Shown: in pieces, positions 22,672 through 34,199 of the stretch
Layout of the letters: each line of letters opens with the position of its first letter
How positions within the stretch are numbered: the first letter of the stretch is position 1
NCBI RefSeq assembly: GCF_027580225.2
Contig: NC_073348.2
Span: 29,662,001 to 29,726,000, forward strand
DNA from: Misgurnus anguillicaudatus
Taxonomy: Eukaryota > Chordata > Actinopteri > Cypriniformes > Cobitidae
Reading direction: 5' to 3'
DNA length: 64,000 nucleotides
Program-made: the position numbers and the translations under genes
The notes under the pieces: generated by a model
The model's input: the letters and a program-made list of their open reading frames with translations, nothing else
Databases searched by the model: none
Told to the model about the DNA's origin: nothing

Positions 22672-23165
22672 CCATAGACTGTAAAAAAAGATGGGCGACG
22701 CCTGTTCACTCTCTTCCATTGGTGAAAAGTGAAGCCGCCAGTGTCCCGATATGACGCTGACATCTTGAGTCTGCGCAATTTCGGGACCAGTCCTGCGCAG
22801 AAGTGAGCAGGAAGTAAAGCCGCGAAATCAAGACCCCGCCCTCGCTCTCGCAGATTGCGCATATCACACGTTATCACAGCTGTCAATCATGACGTGACAC
22901 CACCGTTTTTATATCATTAAATAACTAACTAAACACAAACTTATTTTAAAAACTAACACTTGAATTTACATCAGCGTGATAAAAACTACAGTAAATGTCA
23001 GAAACCAGCTTTGGAAAAAAGATATTTTTTAGTTGGTCTCAAGTCCCATTGAATAACATGGGGAGGCGGGCTTTATGACCTATACTGGGACCAGTCACGG
23101 GGGGGTGATCGAGACGTTTTGGTTTCACTTTTCAGGGCTTGTGCGGCACGCTTGGTAACACCCCA
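22672..23165. repeat. Dispersed repeat related to 11913 block
   Basis: It opens with CATAGACTGTAAAAAAAGAT like the block at 11913. It contains TCTTCCATTGGTG, GCTGTCAATCATGACGTGAC and GGGGAGGCGGGCTTTATGACC, typical of composite teleost short repeats. The ends are approximate. Confidence 0.55.
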
Positions 23166-23254
23166 GTAACAGCTAGGGACCATTTTTGACTATTAATTCT
23201 GACAATGTAAATTTTTTTAAAAAAGAAGCACCATTTGGTTCCCCCAAAAAAACA

Positions 23255-23480
23255 TTCAGGGATAGTTCACCCAAAAAAAGAGTGTCAATATTGACTCACC
23301 CTCATGTTGTTACAAATCTGTATACATTTCTTTGTCCTGATTAACAAAAACAAAGATTGTTTGTAACCAATACCATACCATATAGTAGGAAAAATGAATA
23401 CTATGGAAGTCAATGGGGCACAAACATTACAGGTTCTTTATGGAACCATACAGCCAAAAATGGTTCTTCTATGGCATCAT
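23255..23480. repeat. Degraded 'GGGATAGTTCACCCAAAAA' MITE fragment
   Basis: AGGGATAGTTCACCCAAAAA, GACTCACCCTCATGTTGTTAC and ACTATGGAAGTCAATGGGG match the better-preserved copy at 43608-44012. It is followed by a GGTTCTT...AAGAACC-type fragment. From general knowledge this is a common cyprinid MITE. Confidence 0.7.
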
Positions 23481-24191
23481 ATAGCAAGTGTAGATGTTAT
23501 GCACAATCTAAATGGCTTGCATTTTTGTTTGACTCTCATTTTCTCTATATCCGTGTTATCATTTAAAACAAATTGCATGCACTGTATATCCCTCTCTGAC
23601 TCTTGAAACAACAAATGCTGCTGATTCAGACTTCAGCTCTACATTACTGATAATCCTGCCAGGCTGTAGCGGAAAGCATTTTGCTGTCTATCTGGTTTGA
23701 ACAAACTCTGAATTGACTTACCATGACCTATGTTTGACTACATATGTTTAGCTAATGAGCTCTGGCTTTAGCCAATCCTGGATCTGGGCTGCATTCAAAT
23801 TCTTCTGTGGATCAGGCTGTGTGATTGGCGTTTTTTGGGCCAGTCCTGGTCCCGGTAGGATTTGATAGATGTGGCGTAGTGCCACCACCAGCTCTGCTGT
23901 GAGCAGCGATAAGTTTAATCACAGGAAGTTAAAGATGCCACTTGGTTTTATATCAGGTAATGGATGAGTGTCTCTCATCACTCTGTTGGCTTGTAGAGAG
24001 TTGATGATCTGGTGTATAAACCTGTTTCATTCTATCTTCATTTGTTCCCTTTTTATTACCTCTCAAATATGGGTAGGTTTTTTTCAAAAATACAAAATTT
24101 TGATAATTCTGTTTTTGTGAAGGACTTTTGATAGAGATCAGATTCAGAGCGATCCTCAAAACATACACACAATTTGAACAGTTTCCCCTAA

Positions 24192-24962
24192 AGCCCGGTA
24201 TACACTGTGCGATTTTAAATAGTCCTTTAGGATTGTTGCTTGCCACACTGTGCGATCAATATCGTAATTAAGTCCATGTCACACTGTATGATCTCAGTTT
24301 CCATCAATGTCAGACTGTACGTGTTAAAAGACTTTTAAAAATTCGACGCACGCAAACAAACGTGTCCGCAGTTTTACGTCATCGATCGACGACGGCTGTG
24401 CAAACACACGCTGAAGCGAAGGCTAGCAAACCGAAACAACATTTACCGTTCATTTTAATAATAAGCATAAAAAGAAGGAGACGAGTACCTGGCATTTGAA
24501 TTTCCAGCGCGGTTTCTCTCCAGGCTGCTTCATTTATATCCTATCATGGTACAGTGGTGATGACACGTTGTACAAACACTCTTTATCTTTCAATAACTCC
24601 TCAAGTTTCTCCTCCTGCTGTATAGTCAACCTGGCTCTTTTTGACATTTGTCTGCGTTGATTTGTTGTTGTCGCCGTACTAATTGCATCATCGGGTTCTG
24701 TGCTTCTATTGGTTCTTGATCTGCCGGTTGTCGTAGGAAGATGTCACACAGCAGGATTGTGTCTCAAAATTTCTGACACTGCCAGATTTTTGTCGGAGGA
24801 TAATTTTGATCGCAACGGTCATTAATCGCCTGTCTGTGAACATGTCAAACTAGCGATCAAAGACGGCAGATTTTAGACTAGGATTCCAGAAATCTTTTAG
24901 GATTTCAAAATTTGTCCCAGACAGCTAAATCGTGGCTGAAATCACACAGTGTGCACCGGGCT
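24192..24962. mobile_element. PIF/Harbinger-like MITE with TAA target duplication
   Basis: The ends are AGCCCGGTATACACTGTGCGAT and CACACAGTGTGCACCGGGCT, in inverted orientation. TAA flanks both sides (24189-24191 and 24963-24965). A 3-bp TWA duplication is the PIF/Harbinger signature. Sub-terminal CACACTGTGCGATC and CACACTGTATGATC phrases repeat. No transposase inside. Confidence 0.82.
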
Positions 24963-25019
24963 TAAGAGAACACTTCCTGGTTTTATAAGTTGGGTAAGAG
25001 CACCACCTGGTGGATAATA

Positions 25020-25115
25020 GCGGAAATACGGATTGCCGGTTAAACTCGTCATCGGCAGTTAAGCGTTTTTCTCTCAATTGACAAGATAACTCGTCAATGG
25101 CGGGGAAAGCGTTAA
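25020..25115. repeat. Fragment of the 'TTAACTCTTTCCCCGCC' TTAA element
   Basis: AATTGACAAGATAACTCGTCAATGGCGGGGAAAG-type text ending in GCGTTAA is the reverse complement of the left end of the complete copy at 62712-63192. Confidence 0.7.
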
Positions 25116-25946
25116 GGTAATGGGGTCACGCGCTGTACATTCTGCTGCATCCACGTGTACTTTCATAACATTAGGCTACACAAAGCAATAAAATAGCATT
25201 GTGCCTTTTGAAAATAAAATTGAGTTTTCATTACCTATATCTGAAAACTTCTTAAAAACAACTTTCTCCAACTCAGCTTTGACTTTTATTCAGAGATAAA
25301 GGGTGAACTTGATGAGAGATGCTGTTTGCACCATGCCGTTGCCAAGTCCTCTGCTTTTTTGAGTTTAGATTTGGGCTACTGTTTTCGCTAGTTGTTGTTT
25401 TTTTGCGGGTGAAAGGATTTTGTTTGACTAGTTATTGGTAGTTGGGCTGTGGATAGTCATTGGGATGCTTTTGGGCTAGTTTTGAATTGTGCTGGTTTGG
25501 ATACGCAAATCTGGCAACCCTGGCTGTGCGCTTGTGGAGATGTTTGGTTCGGATTATATAGAATGTACATGTAAACAAACATTTTAATCAGATTGCAATG
25601 TTTAGGGTTTATGTAAACTGTGTTATGATAACCTTCAACCGGATTAAATTCAGTTGGATTTACAAAATGTTGTGCATGTAAACATAGCCATAGTGTTGCA
25701 GTATAAATACTGGATGTTGGGTCATTTGTGAAATTGGTTTAGTTGGTACGATTGGTTATTCTCAACCCACATTGTTACTCTCGCCACCCTTTTAAATAAG
25801 CGTTCATTGTGTAAATGGTTTGTGTGCTCCAGAGCTATGGAGTTATAAGAACTTCATTAGCACTGCTTTAATGAACATCATGAGAAACTCACAATGGCAT
25901 TAACCAGAAAGAATGACCAGATCATGAACAATTACACTAAAAATGG

Positions 25947-26026
<80 letters not shown>

Positions 26027-26027
26027 A
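25947..26027. repeat. Compound (TC)n(AC)n microsatellite
   Basis: About 27 TC units are followed directly by about 13 AC units. The dinucleotide phase changes cleanly at about 26002. Confidence 0.97.
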
Positions 26028-27031
26028 ATGACCTGCGTACAAAACACCAGTGACATTTATTAGTAAACTAAATTGGTTTTAGGTCGATTTGAATTTACTG
26101 TATTTAATTTACTGTATGATCCTTAAAATCTGACAGCTAAAGATTTATCACTCCATATACGTCAAACTGAACACTTGATTTAACTCCTAATCAGAGAAAC
26201 AAATTGTGTGACATTCTCTGATCCAGAAGAGGGAATTGCTGCTCGTGGTGTGAGACGGATCTGACAGGTAAATCCGGCTGCTCTTCACTCCGAAATAAGA
26301 CTGTTAATATTAGGATGGCTTTCACTAACACAAACCATTTCCCCCGGGCATAGAGCTGAATCGCGTCCCTGTCGGTCAGTGGACAAGCTGTCATGGACTG
26401 ACAGTTTATTCCCACAGTGAGAATACTTGAAGAGCCCATCCGGCAAAAGCTCTAGCACAGGTTAAAAGATTCAACACAATATTTGGTCAAAGTTTTGACC
26501 CTAAAAACAAGCACCATGGGCATTTCATAGTATAGTGATGGTATCAGAGGGTAACAACTTTTATATAGGAAGAACTCAAATGCAAAACACTGATGTGTTT
26601 TCTTATAAAAGAGCATTTTTAGCAGACTCTTAATGGATTTTGCCAACAAACCTGTATTTGGATTATCTCATTTTAGACCAAGTTGGTGTATAGCATCTTT
26701 CGCATCTGAGCTCCTCATATATTCATATAGCATGATATTTTTACATATTGCAGGTTTTTGTTGCTGCAACATCTGCCTTTGTGCATCATATAATATTCAT
26801 ATTCACATGTACATACAGTATATTTCTTCTTTTACATTTTTATTTTTAAAAGCTTTGCTTTTTCTTTTTTTGTGTGTATATAATTATTTGCATACCAACG
26901 GAAGAGTGTTTTACATGGTATTTAAGATATCATGGTATATGTCCAAAAAAAAAAAAACATTATACATGTTCAGAAACGAACCCATTCTCACCAAAAAGCA
27001 TACAAATGACACGCAGTGTGATTATTGTGCA

Positions 27032-27536
27032 ATAGACCAATTTCGTGTTTGCAAACAGAGATTACGTTTTTTGTGGGCGGAGCCAAACTGGTTGCAGAAA
27101 GGGACTGCTCCGCAGTAGGGTTGTTAAGTGTTTTAGCATTAAACCGTGATTTTTATGGATCCGGTGTTCTGTCGAAGTCTGATTCCCCTATGTGTAACTT
27201 TAATGCAAGTTTCTTATAGCGTTTTAATCTCGTTACGTTTATTTTTTAGATAGATAAAAGTTTAAATGGCTTGGCTACTGATATGCATATATGTAATGTA
27301 TATGTATTGTTCTTTTTTGCTAAATCAATTATTTTTACAGTCTGAATCTCTAAAGTACATATAAAAGCAATACTATCATGTATTATATATAGCGTTTATT
27401 AAATATTCCATAATTTTCCTGTTTTCTATTATTTCTTCCTTATATTTATCTTACGTGTTTGATCTAAAACTATTATAAAAGTATTATGTTTAAACATACA
27501 TTAAAAAGGCCTGTATATATTAATAACACTTTACAT

Positions 27537-27606
<70 letters not shown>

Positions 27607-28170
27607 ATATTTATATTTGTAAACATAATAATTTTAGAACAAACAGGAAGAAGACATAAGCTAAGATATAAGGAAATAAAAAGAAATAATAGAAAACGAA
27701 AAAATTATGAAATATTTAAAAAAATTGTGATATTATTGCTTTTTCAGTATAAAAAACATTTATTCTGAATAAATTATTATTGTAACGTGATAAAAACGCT
27801 ATAAGAAATACATAGAGGGAACAGACTTCGACAGAACACCGGACATCTTCTCTACTTATTTTCTATTCTAATTATTAAAATATTTCCATATGATTTTCTC
27901 GCTCCATTCTGTCCGTTTAAGGGCTTATTGTAATCATAAACACCTACGTTTATTTTCAAATGATGTCTTCGACGATGGTATTTTATAAAAATGAAAGCCA
28001 TCTTTTTTGGCATTCTTATTCTGACACTTAACAGCACAACAAGACATTTTCAACTGAGGTATCTTGTTCGTTTCACTCGTCTCTCATTCATTTCCAGTGT
28101 TTTTCTGCAACCGCATTGCGAACGCAGCTTGCAGTGACGTAACTGTGACGTCTACTCGAAATTGGTCTAT
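27032..28170. mobile_element. Inner element, 'ATAGACCAATTTCG' ends
   Basis: ATAGACCAATTTCGTGTTTG at the left is answered by CTACTCGAAATTGGTCTAT at the right. A third pair of arms inside (GGTGTTCTGTCGAAGTCTG near 27161 and CAGACTTCGACAGAACACC near 27822) shows either a large hairpin or another insertion. A (TG)n run lies between these arms. Confidence 0.75.
27538..27604. repeat. (TG)n microsatellite
   Basis: More than 30 uninterrupted TG units. The apparent Cys-Val open frame over it is an artefact. Confidence 0.97.
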
Positions 28171-28721
28171 AGATACGCCAAATTCCGCTTTTGCATGCAT
28201 ATGATACGCCAGTCCTTCCCATTCACTTATATGGCGAATCGTTTTATTTATTGTTTTCTCATTTGTTTTCTGTTTTTTTTTTAACATTGTCGCTTGGGTT
28301 TAGGGTTAGAACAACTTTTTGTTATATAAAAATGACATCCTCACCCAAACCCCATTTCTGACCCCAACTCCAAGTGACCATGGCTTAAATATATACAAAA
28401 ATAGAGAAACCTGTATATTAAATAACCTGCTTAAACAAATCTGAAATCTAACCCTAAAACAATAAATAAAACGTCACGAAGCGATTCACCATATAAGTGA
28501 ATAAGAAGGACTGGCGTAGCATATGCACGCAAAAGCGGATTTTGGCGTATCTATTGCACGATAATCACACTGCGTGTCATTTGTACGCATCTTGGTGAGA
28601 ATGGGTAGTCAGAAACATACTATTAATACCATTGTTCTTTTCAATCATTTTATTAATGAGCGTTCAATTTACCTTGTTTTTTCTGGTGTATTTGTGGCAC
28701 ATAATAAGTGAATATCTTATA

Positions 28722-28760
28722 TTGTGCTGCTGCTGCTGCTGCTGTTGTTGTTGTTGTTGA
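28722..28760. repeat. (CTG)n/(TTG)n trinucleotide repeat
   Basis: About seven CTG-type units run directly into five TTG units. It lies outside any supported exon, so no polyglutamine product is inferred. Confidence 0.9.
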
Positions 28761-30293
28761 GATTTTCGACCTTTCTCTCTTTGTTTTATTGGGTTGTTTA
28801 TAAGGTTAATGATGTAAAGTCCTAGTGATCTATTTAGTGGTAAGAAAGATCTCATTAGGTGCTCTGTTGGTTTATAGATCAGAAAGAAATGTGTGCGTGT
28901 GTGTCTTTGTGTCTGTGTGTGCGTGTGTGTCAACCAGCACCCTATTATTTAAAAGATGTTAGACGTAAGATTATAATCAAACTGTTATGTAATTTGCAAT
29001 GTACATTTAATGGTTCTTTAGCTTAATGTGCAGAGGTAGATACAAATAAGCTATTTTTAAAAGAGATAGTTCACCCTAAAATGAAAATTCCATTAACTTC
29101 TATAGGATTTGTTTTTGCTACTATAGAACTCAATGGATACTTTAGATTTAAAATAGCAAAAGGGTGATAAAATGACAGACATGAAAAGTGTAAACACTGT
29201 GGCAAATTCGCTCAGTTTGTGTATTGGGAACCTGTACAAGCCTGTCATAGCAAAGTTAGCCCATCCAGTGCTGTGTATTAGGGACTATCTGTTTGTTAAC
29301 CAATGGCAGACAGAGAGATGTTTTGGAAAAAGCGACATAAATGCAAACATCTTTGAAATTACACATTTGCCTTGTGTGTATAACCAAAAAGAAAATGATG
29401 CATCATTTTGCATCGAATTTGAAATTAGCATGGTGTGCCATTTTATTTGTGATTATGAAGGATGAGTTTGCCCACTCCAATCATTCTCCTGAACAATTTC
29501 AATCAAAAGACTATTATCATTTGTGATGTTTTTTTGATGTGAAGATCTTTTGATGGCTTTGGATGTATTCTGAGCAGGTACCTTGATCATTGCACGCCGC
29601 TCTGAGTTCTGTATTTTGATTAATTACCTTGGAAAATCTGTAGTGCACATGGGTCATTAATTTATCACTAGGCAACAAAAACATCAACCATTTATTTGAG
29701 CTGATATACGTCTGTACTTAGACAGCGTGCACACTCCTTCGAACTCTGTTTCATACGTAAGGATGATAATGTTTTCAAAAATAATGCACACCGAGGTGGT
29801 AACGAGTATTATTTTTAAATAATTGGACCGGAGTACAATAAGGATCGGAGTCAATTATTAGGCTCATAACAAGGTTACTCCAAACATTGCTCCGGTTTTT
29901 TTTTTTTTTTTTTTTGACAGGTCAAGTGTGCATTTTACAGAAAAATAATGGACCCGTGGAATATTTCTCAACCAATCAGAATAAAGCATTCAACGGGTCT
30001 GTAGTATAAACAATAATATATCACTTCATGCCCTTTAACCCTTTCTATGTGCTTCTCTGGGAAGCATTACAAGATGTGCAGGTTAAGCCACATGTATAAT
30101 AGATGGATCCCTGAGGCAAAAGGTAACAGACGGGGAGTTTGAGTTATGGATTTTGAAATGTCATACTGTTGATAAGCCGAGCAGCATATACACATAAATG
30201 CAGAGAGAGAGGTTAGGATTTTGAGATTAACTCATTTTGTATTGTATGCATATGATAACTATAGCTAAATAGTTTTTATTACATAATGTATGG

Positions 30294-30358
<65 letters not shown>

Positions 30359-30929
30359 AATTTCAGTTGATAGTAGTTTTTCTTTTATTTTAAAAATAGT
30401 CGATGTATTAATACAAAAATATACTCTGCAAAGAAATATCTGCGAAATAGTGTATCAAAGTTTAAGTTCAATGCTTTGACATATTTACAACTATAGTAAC
30501 TGCACAGGCAGACAATGAAATGTGCTATAAATGTGCCTTTTTGTTGCTGCAGTTAGCAGTAAATTGTCTTTGGCTTTACCTTTACGATTCAGCAGCATGG
30601 ACCGAATCTGGTCAGATCTTGATTCAGCCTCTAATGGCTTGTGACGAATAGTTACTGATTCTCTGTGTGCGGTTTGCCAAATTCATTTTATTGAATCTAA
30701 AATATATTGTTGAGTTCTGTTTTAGTAGGCCACTTAGGTCCACTAAATTATACTTTAATTTCTTTTGTGTTGTTTTGCAATGTTTCACCGACACAACTAA
30801 AGCATTATTTACTGTAGCTGCTTTAAGGGATGCTGGTTCATTATTGGGTTGTTCTCCAGAGCCCCTTCCAACCAACCTTTAAATATTGGGTGTGGTAAGT
30901 TGATGTGCATGTGTACGTTCCTCGCCAAT
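28761..30929. other. Non-coding stretch with (TA)n and repeat fragments
   Basis: It holds a short GTGTGTG-rich run at 28890-28930, a 'GAGATAGTTCACCCTAAAATG' MITE end at 29063, and text around 29930-30010 (ACCCGTGGAATATTTCTCAACC) that looks like a degraded cyprinid repeat. A TA microsatellite is at 30298-30354. No coding exon was recognised. Confidence 0.5.
30298..30354. repeat. (TA)n microsatellite
   Basis: About 28 uninterrupted TA units. Confidence 0.97.
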
Positions 30930-31967
30930 TTAAAGGGACACTCCACATTTTTTGAAAATAGGCTCATTTTCCAGCTCCTCTAGAATTAAACGTTTAAAGA
31001 GTAACTACACCCTAAACCAACTTTTTTTAGTTAATGATCTGTAAGAATGATGCTTTATTAGTGCTGTTCATTGATTTTAGTACGTTTTTTGACAGTTGGA
31101 TATAAAGTGTTTCAATACTACAATATATGGTTTAAAAACGTCTGAGTGCTGCCCTCTTCAGGTTGAACAGTGGCTACTGCAGTTGAATTTTTCTACTGGA
31201 TGTTTGACTCCAAAAAATAACTCGTGACACAAGCAGGTTCAAGCTCACCACGCCCTTGTTACGATCTCACCAAACACTTCATACAAGCTTAGTTCGTCCC
31301 CTCTATCTCCGTTGGGATCTGCCCACTTTTCTTGCATTTTTCAAATATTGCCAGTGGGTGGAGTCAGGCTCTGACCAGGGGTTTAGTTACGCTTTAAGTT
31401 TTACCATTTTGGAATTCATTCAGTCGATCTTCGGGTCTGGCGGTACCACTTTTAGCATAGCTTAGCATAATTCATTGAATCTGATTAGACCATTAGCATC
31501 ACGGTTAAAAATAACCAAAGAGTTTTGATATTTTGATATTACAATGATATTACGCAGTGCCCGAAATATGGAAAGTTGAATATTTTCGGGCGCTGCATAA
31601 TATCATTGTGCCTGCTGCACACATGGTACGGCAGCAAAGTCCTTGATTATTACGCCAGAATAAGAGTATTCCTAGCCATATCGGTCTAAAAAATTGCAAC
31701 TTTTAATTTTACGTCGCTCTCAGTACACTATGTAACTACAGAAGAGTCAAGTTTTAAATAGGAAAAATATTGAAACTCTTTGGTTATTTTTGAGCACAAT
31801 GCTAATGGTCTAATCAAATTCAATGGATTATGCTAAGCTATGCTAAAATTGGTACCGCCAGATCCGGAGATCGGCTGAATGGATTCCAAAACGATAAAAC
31901 TCAATTGTTTAACTCTAGGGGAGCTGGAAAATGAGCCTATTTTTTTTTAAGTGGAGTGTCCCTTTAA
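30930..31967. mobile_element. TTAA-flanked foldback element, 'AGGGACACTCCAC' family
   Basis: TTAA lies at 30930-30933 and 31964-31967. The ends AAAGGGACACTCCAC and GTGGAGTGTCCCTTT are inverted. The arms extend for about 190 bases (GGCTCATTTTCCAGCTCC, TAGCATAGCTTAGCATAAT, ATTAGACCATTAGCAT and their complements). The 404-bp element 30994-31397 interrupts the left arm. Without it, the element is about 634 bp and nearly palindromic. Confidence 0.88.
30994..31397. mobile_element. TTAA MITE 'GAGTAACTAAACCC', copy 2, nested
   Basis: It matches 5655-6057 throughout and has TTAA at 30994-30997 and 31394-31397. It inserted into a TTAA in the left arm of the surrounding TTAA element, so the order of the two insertions is clear. 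Confidence 0.88.
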
Positions 31968-33158
31968 AGCCACAATATGTCAAATCTTCACCACTAGAGG
32001 TTGCTATTACACAATAACAAAGGCGAAACTTATTGATGTTATAAAGGAGAGTGGAATGATGGGAAATGTTGTTTTCACAACCTTGAAACGTATGGAATTT
32101 GTAAATCATGGTTTATCAATAATAAATTTATGTTTTTACCTGTACGTTTGATCACATTATTTCATGTCATCGTAATGAATAGTGCCTACGATGTTTACAC
32201 ACTACTGCATTTCCTTCCTGTGCATTGATGAAAACCGTTAGCTCCTGTTGTGATCTAGCGGCCATCAGATCACCTGATTAGACGCTTGCTGTCATTTGCT
32301 GACATTTGCTGTAATCAGACAGATAGCACATTTAGCCCGTCTATTCTTGGATTTCCCATAATCCCTCGGATTCGGCACCATGGAGCCCAGGATATGGTTA
32401 ATTGCTGTTTTTGTGGTCGGACGTTTAATTTTCCTTTCACAGTCAACATCCTGTAATGATGTTTAGGCCAGCTGTGACGTTCTTTAGGTCTGGTCGAGCC
32501 AAGTTTAGCATCTGATGACTTTTGCTTTATATATACGTGTGTGCGCGAGTCTGTGCCAGTGCGTTTGGCGGCTGCGGTATTGATCGGCTGTAATCTGGCG
32601 GTGGCAGTCACTGGAGTGATATCCCCTTAGGCTTTAATTATATCCCCATGTGATTTGCATTTCAGCATTGCTCCTCGCTTATCTCATCGCATCCACCTCC
32701 CTTCTGGCGTCCCATCACCACTCTGATTTATTGAGTTTTTGTCACTCTCTATGCACTTTTTTAACCTAGTACATCATAAAATCCAGCCGAGCCAGGTTTT
32801 GTTTAGCCTAGTGTAGTGTACAGGCCAGTGCCATACACCCAACACACGATTTAAAGTGGAAAGATCCAGCTGTGCCATTCTGGTCAAATTCCAATGGGAT
32901 GGAGATGCTCATCCAATGAAGAAGAAGAATCTTAGCGGACCACCACTCACCTCTAGAGCACATGAGTATTTTGTTTCGGAGTAAGTTCTTCAGTCGGAGA
33001 CTAAAACTTTTGGATTCTGCATTTTGTGTTGGCTACTAAGCAATCCATGGATTTGTTTCTATATTAACCATCAAAACTGTGTGGATTTATACATTGTGCC
33101 TGTGTTGGGGTGACCTTGTTGTGAAATTGTTCATTGATTGGGTGCATTCGAAATGATT
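31968..33158. other. Non-coding stretch upstream of a candidate first exon
   Basis: It begins with AAAGCCACAATATGTCAAAT, resembling short repeats that follow TTAA elements (compare AAAGATACAATTTGTAGTAT at 59664). Otherwise unrecognised. It may contain the promoter and 5'UTR of the exon at 33213, but no core element is clear. Confidence 0.45.
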
Positions 33159-33212
33159 TAGCCAGGCTTTCGTGGAGGTTGTGCATTGTATGGCTTGACT
33201 GGGCACACTGCC

Positions 33213-33461
33213 ATGAGCTACATGCTGGTGAACAGTGGCCCTTACGGGGAGAAGCTTCATCGAGGTAGCGCTCCTAACCTTCTTATCCCTCCTTACATGG
33301 ACACCTTTCAACCGTTGCGCAAAAGACTCAGCATGGATGTCCTGAAAACCAAGGTTCCTGACCTGGAACTAAACAAGTGGCCGTCGATCATGACCATCTG
33401 TAAATGGAAGCAAGGTATAACTGAGAGGCTTCTGAAGAGCCACAGAGGAAGCTGCAGTCAG
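33213..33461 (+). CDS. dlg2: Candidate alternative first coding exon (83 aa), possibly dlg2
   Basis: The ATG sits in a favourable context (actgccATGa), with an in-frame TAG at 33159 upstream. The frame starts MSYMLVNSGPYGEKLHRGSA and stays open to 33488. Two donors are possible. CAG|GTTAGC at 33462 closes 83 codons in phase 0, which fits the dlg2 exon at 52654. CAAG|GTATAA at 33415 closes at phase 1, which does not. The peptide has a Pro-rich stretch (NLLIPPYMDTFQPL), a basic RKRLS site at residues 36-40 of basophilic-kinase type, and cysteines at 63 and 81. Codon use looks coding and no repeat copy was found in the window. I do not recognise the peptide; assignment to dlg2 is inference from strand, phase and position. 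Confidence 0.5.
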
Positions 33462-33833
33462 GTTAGCAACGACACAATGTGGCTTTAGCAGTTGTCACGA
33501 TACAGTTAACCTTGGAATAACATGGGTTGCATGCTAAAACACAGTGCTTAAATATTTAGTTTGACTATTTAATGATGTATGCACTAAGGCAGTTTATGAT
33601 TGGTTGTCTGTTGCTAAAATATATATTTTTTTATCATTGCATTTTTACTACGAGGAGAAATATGTTTCAGGTTATGCAGAAATGTAGGGAGAGATACATA
33701 ATTGTATATCATTTAGGTTAATCTCATAAAATTGCTAATCCCAGAGTTCCCACAGGTCAGGAATTTTCTGGAATATCATGGAATTTTAAAAGGTCTTTTC
33801 CAGACATTGAAAGTCAGGTCATTTTATATTTTT

Positions 33834-34191
33834 TAGTGCTGGGCAAAGATTAATCGCGATTAATCGCATACAAAATAAAAAATATTTTTTGCATAATATA
33901 TGTGCGTGTACTGTGTCTAATTATTGTGTATATTTAACCACACACACATTCATATATTCATTTCAGAATTTTTTCACTTATATATAATTTTTTTCCATTT
34001 ATTTTTAGTATAGAATATATAAAAATATAAATAGATATATATAAACATGTAAATGTTTCTTAAATACATACATGAATGTGTGTGTATTTATTTATACATA
34101 ATAATTACACACAGCACATACTCATATATTATGCCAAAAATCACTTTTATTTTGTATGCGATTAATCGCGATTAATCTTTGCCCAGCACTA
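33834..34191. mobile_element. Complete hAT MITE with perfect 8-bp target duplication
   Basis: The ends are TAGTGCTGGGCAAAGATTAA and TTAATCTTTGCCCAGCACTA. The 8 bases atattttt stand at 33826-33833 and again at 34192-34199. A palindromic GATTAATCGCGATTAATC sits just inside each end. It is the intact reference for the split element at 6608-9939. Confidence 0.93.
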
Positions 34192-34199
34192 ATATTTTT

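Larger units (their letters stand above)
26981..28606. mobile_element. Outer element of a third nest ('CCCATTCTCACC' ends)
   Basis: The left end CCCATTCTCACCAAAAAGCA and right end TCTTGGTGAGAATGGG are inverted, and the arms continue through ACAAATGACACGCAGTGTGA and GATTATTGTGCAATAGA, about 55 bases with few mismatches. Further complementary text (GCATATGATACGCCAGTCC and GGACTGGCGTAGCATATGC) lies between 28190 and 28540. The inner element 27032-28170 sits next to the left arm. Confidence 0.8.

Noticed and set aside
26633..27118. 161-codon frame
   Set aside because: It crosses the boundary of the 26981 repeat, lacks splice sites and has no recognisable content.
28722..28760. CTG repeat as a coding polyglutamine or polyleucine tract
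   Set aside because: No start, splice site or conserved frame surrounds it. It sits inside non-coding repeat-rich sequence.
33265..33266. Possible donor CGAG|GTAGCG inside the 33213 exon
   Set aside because: It would close in phase 1, cut the open frame early and is weaker than the donors at 33415 and 33462. It is left as a minor possibility.
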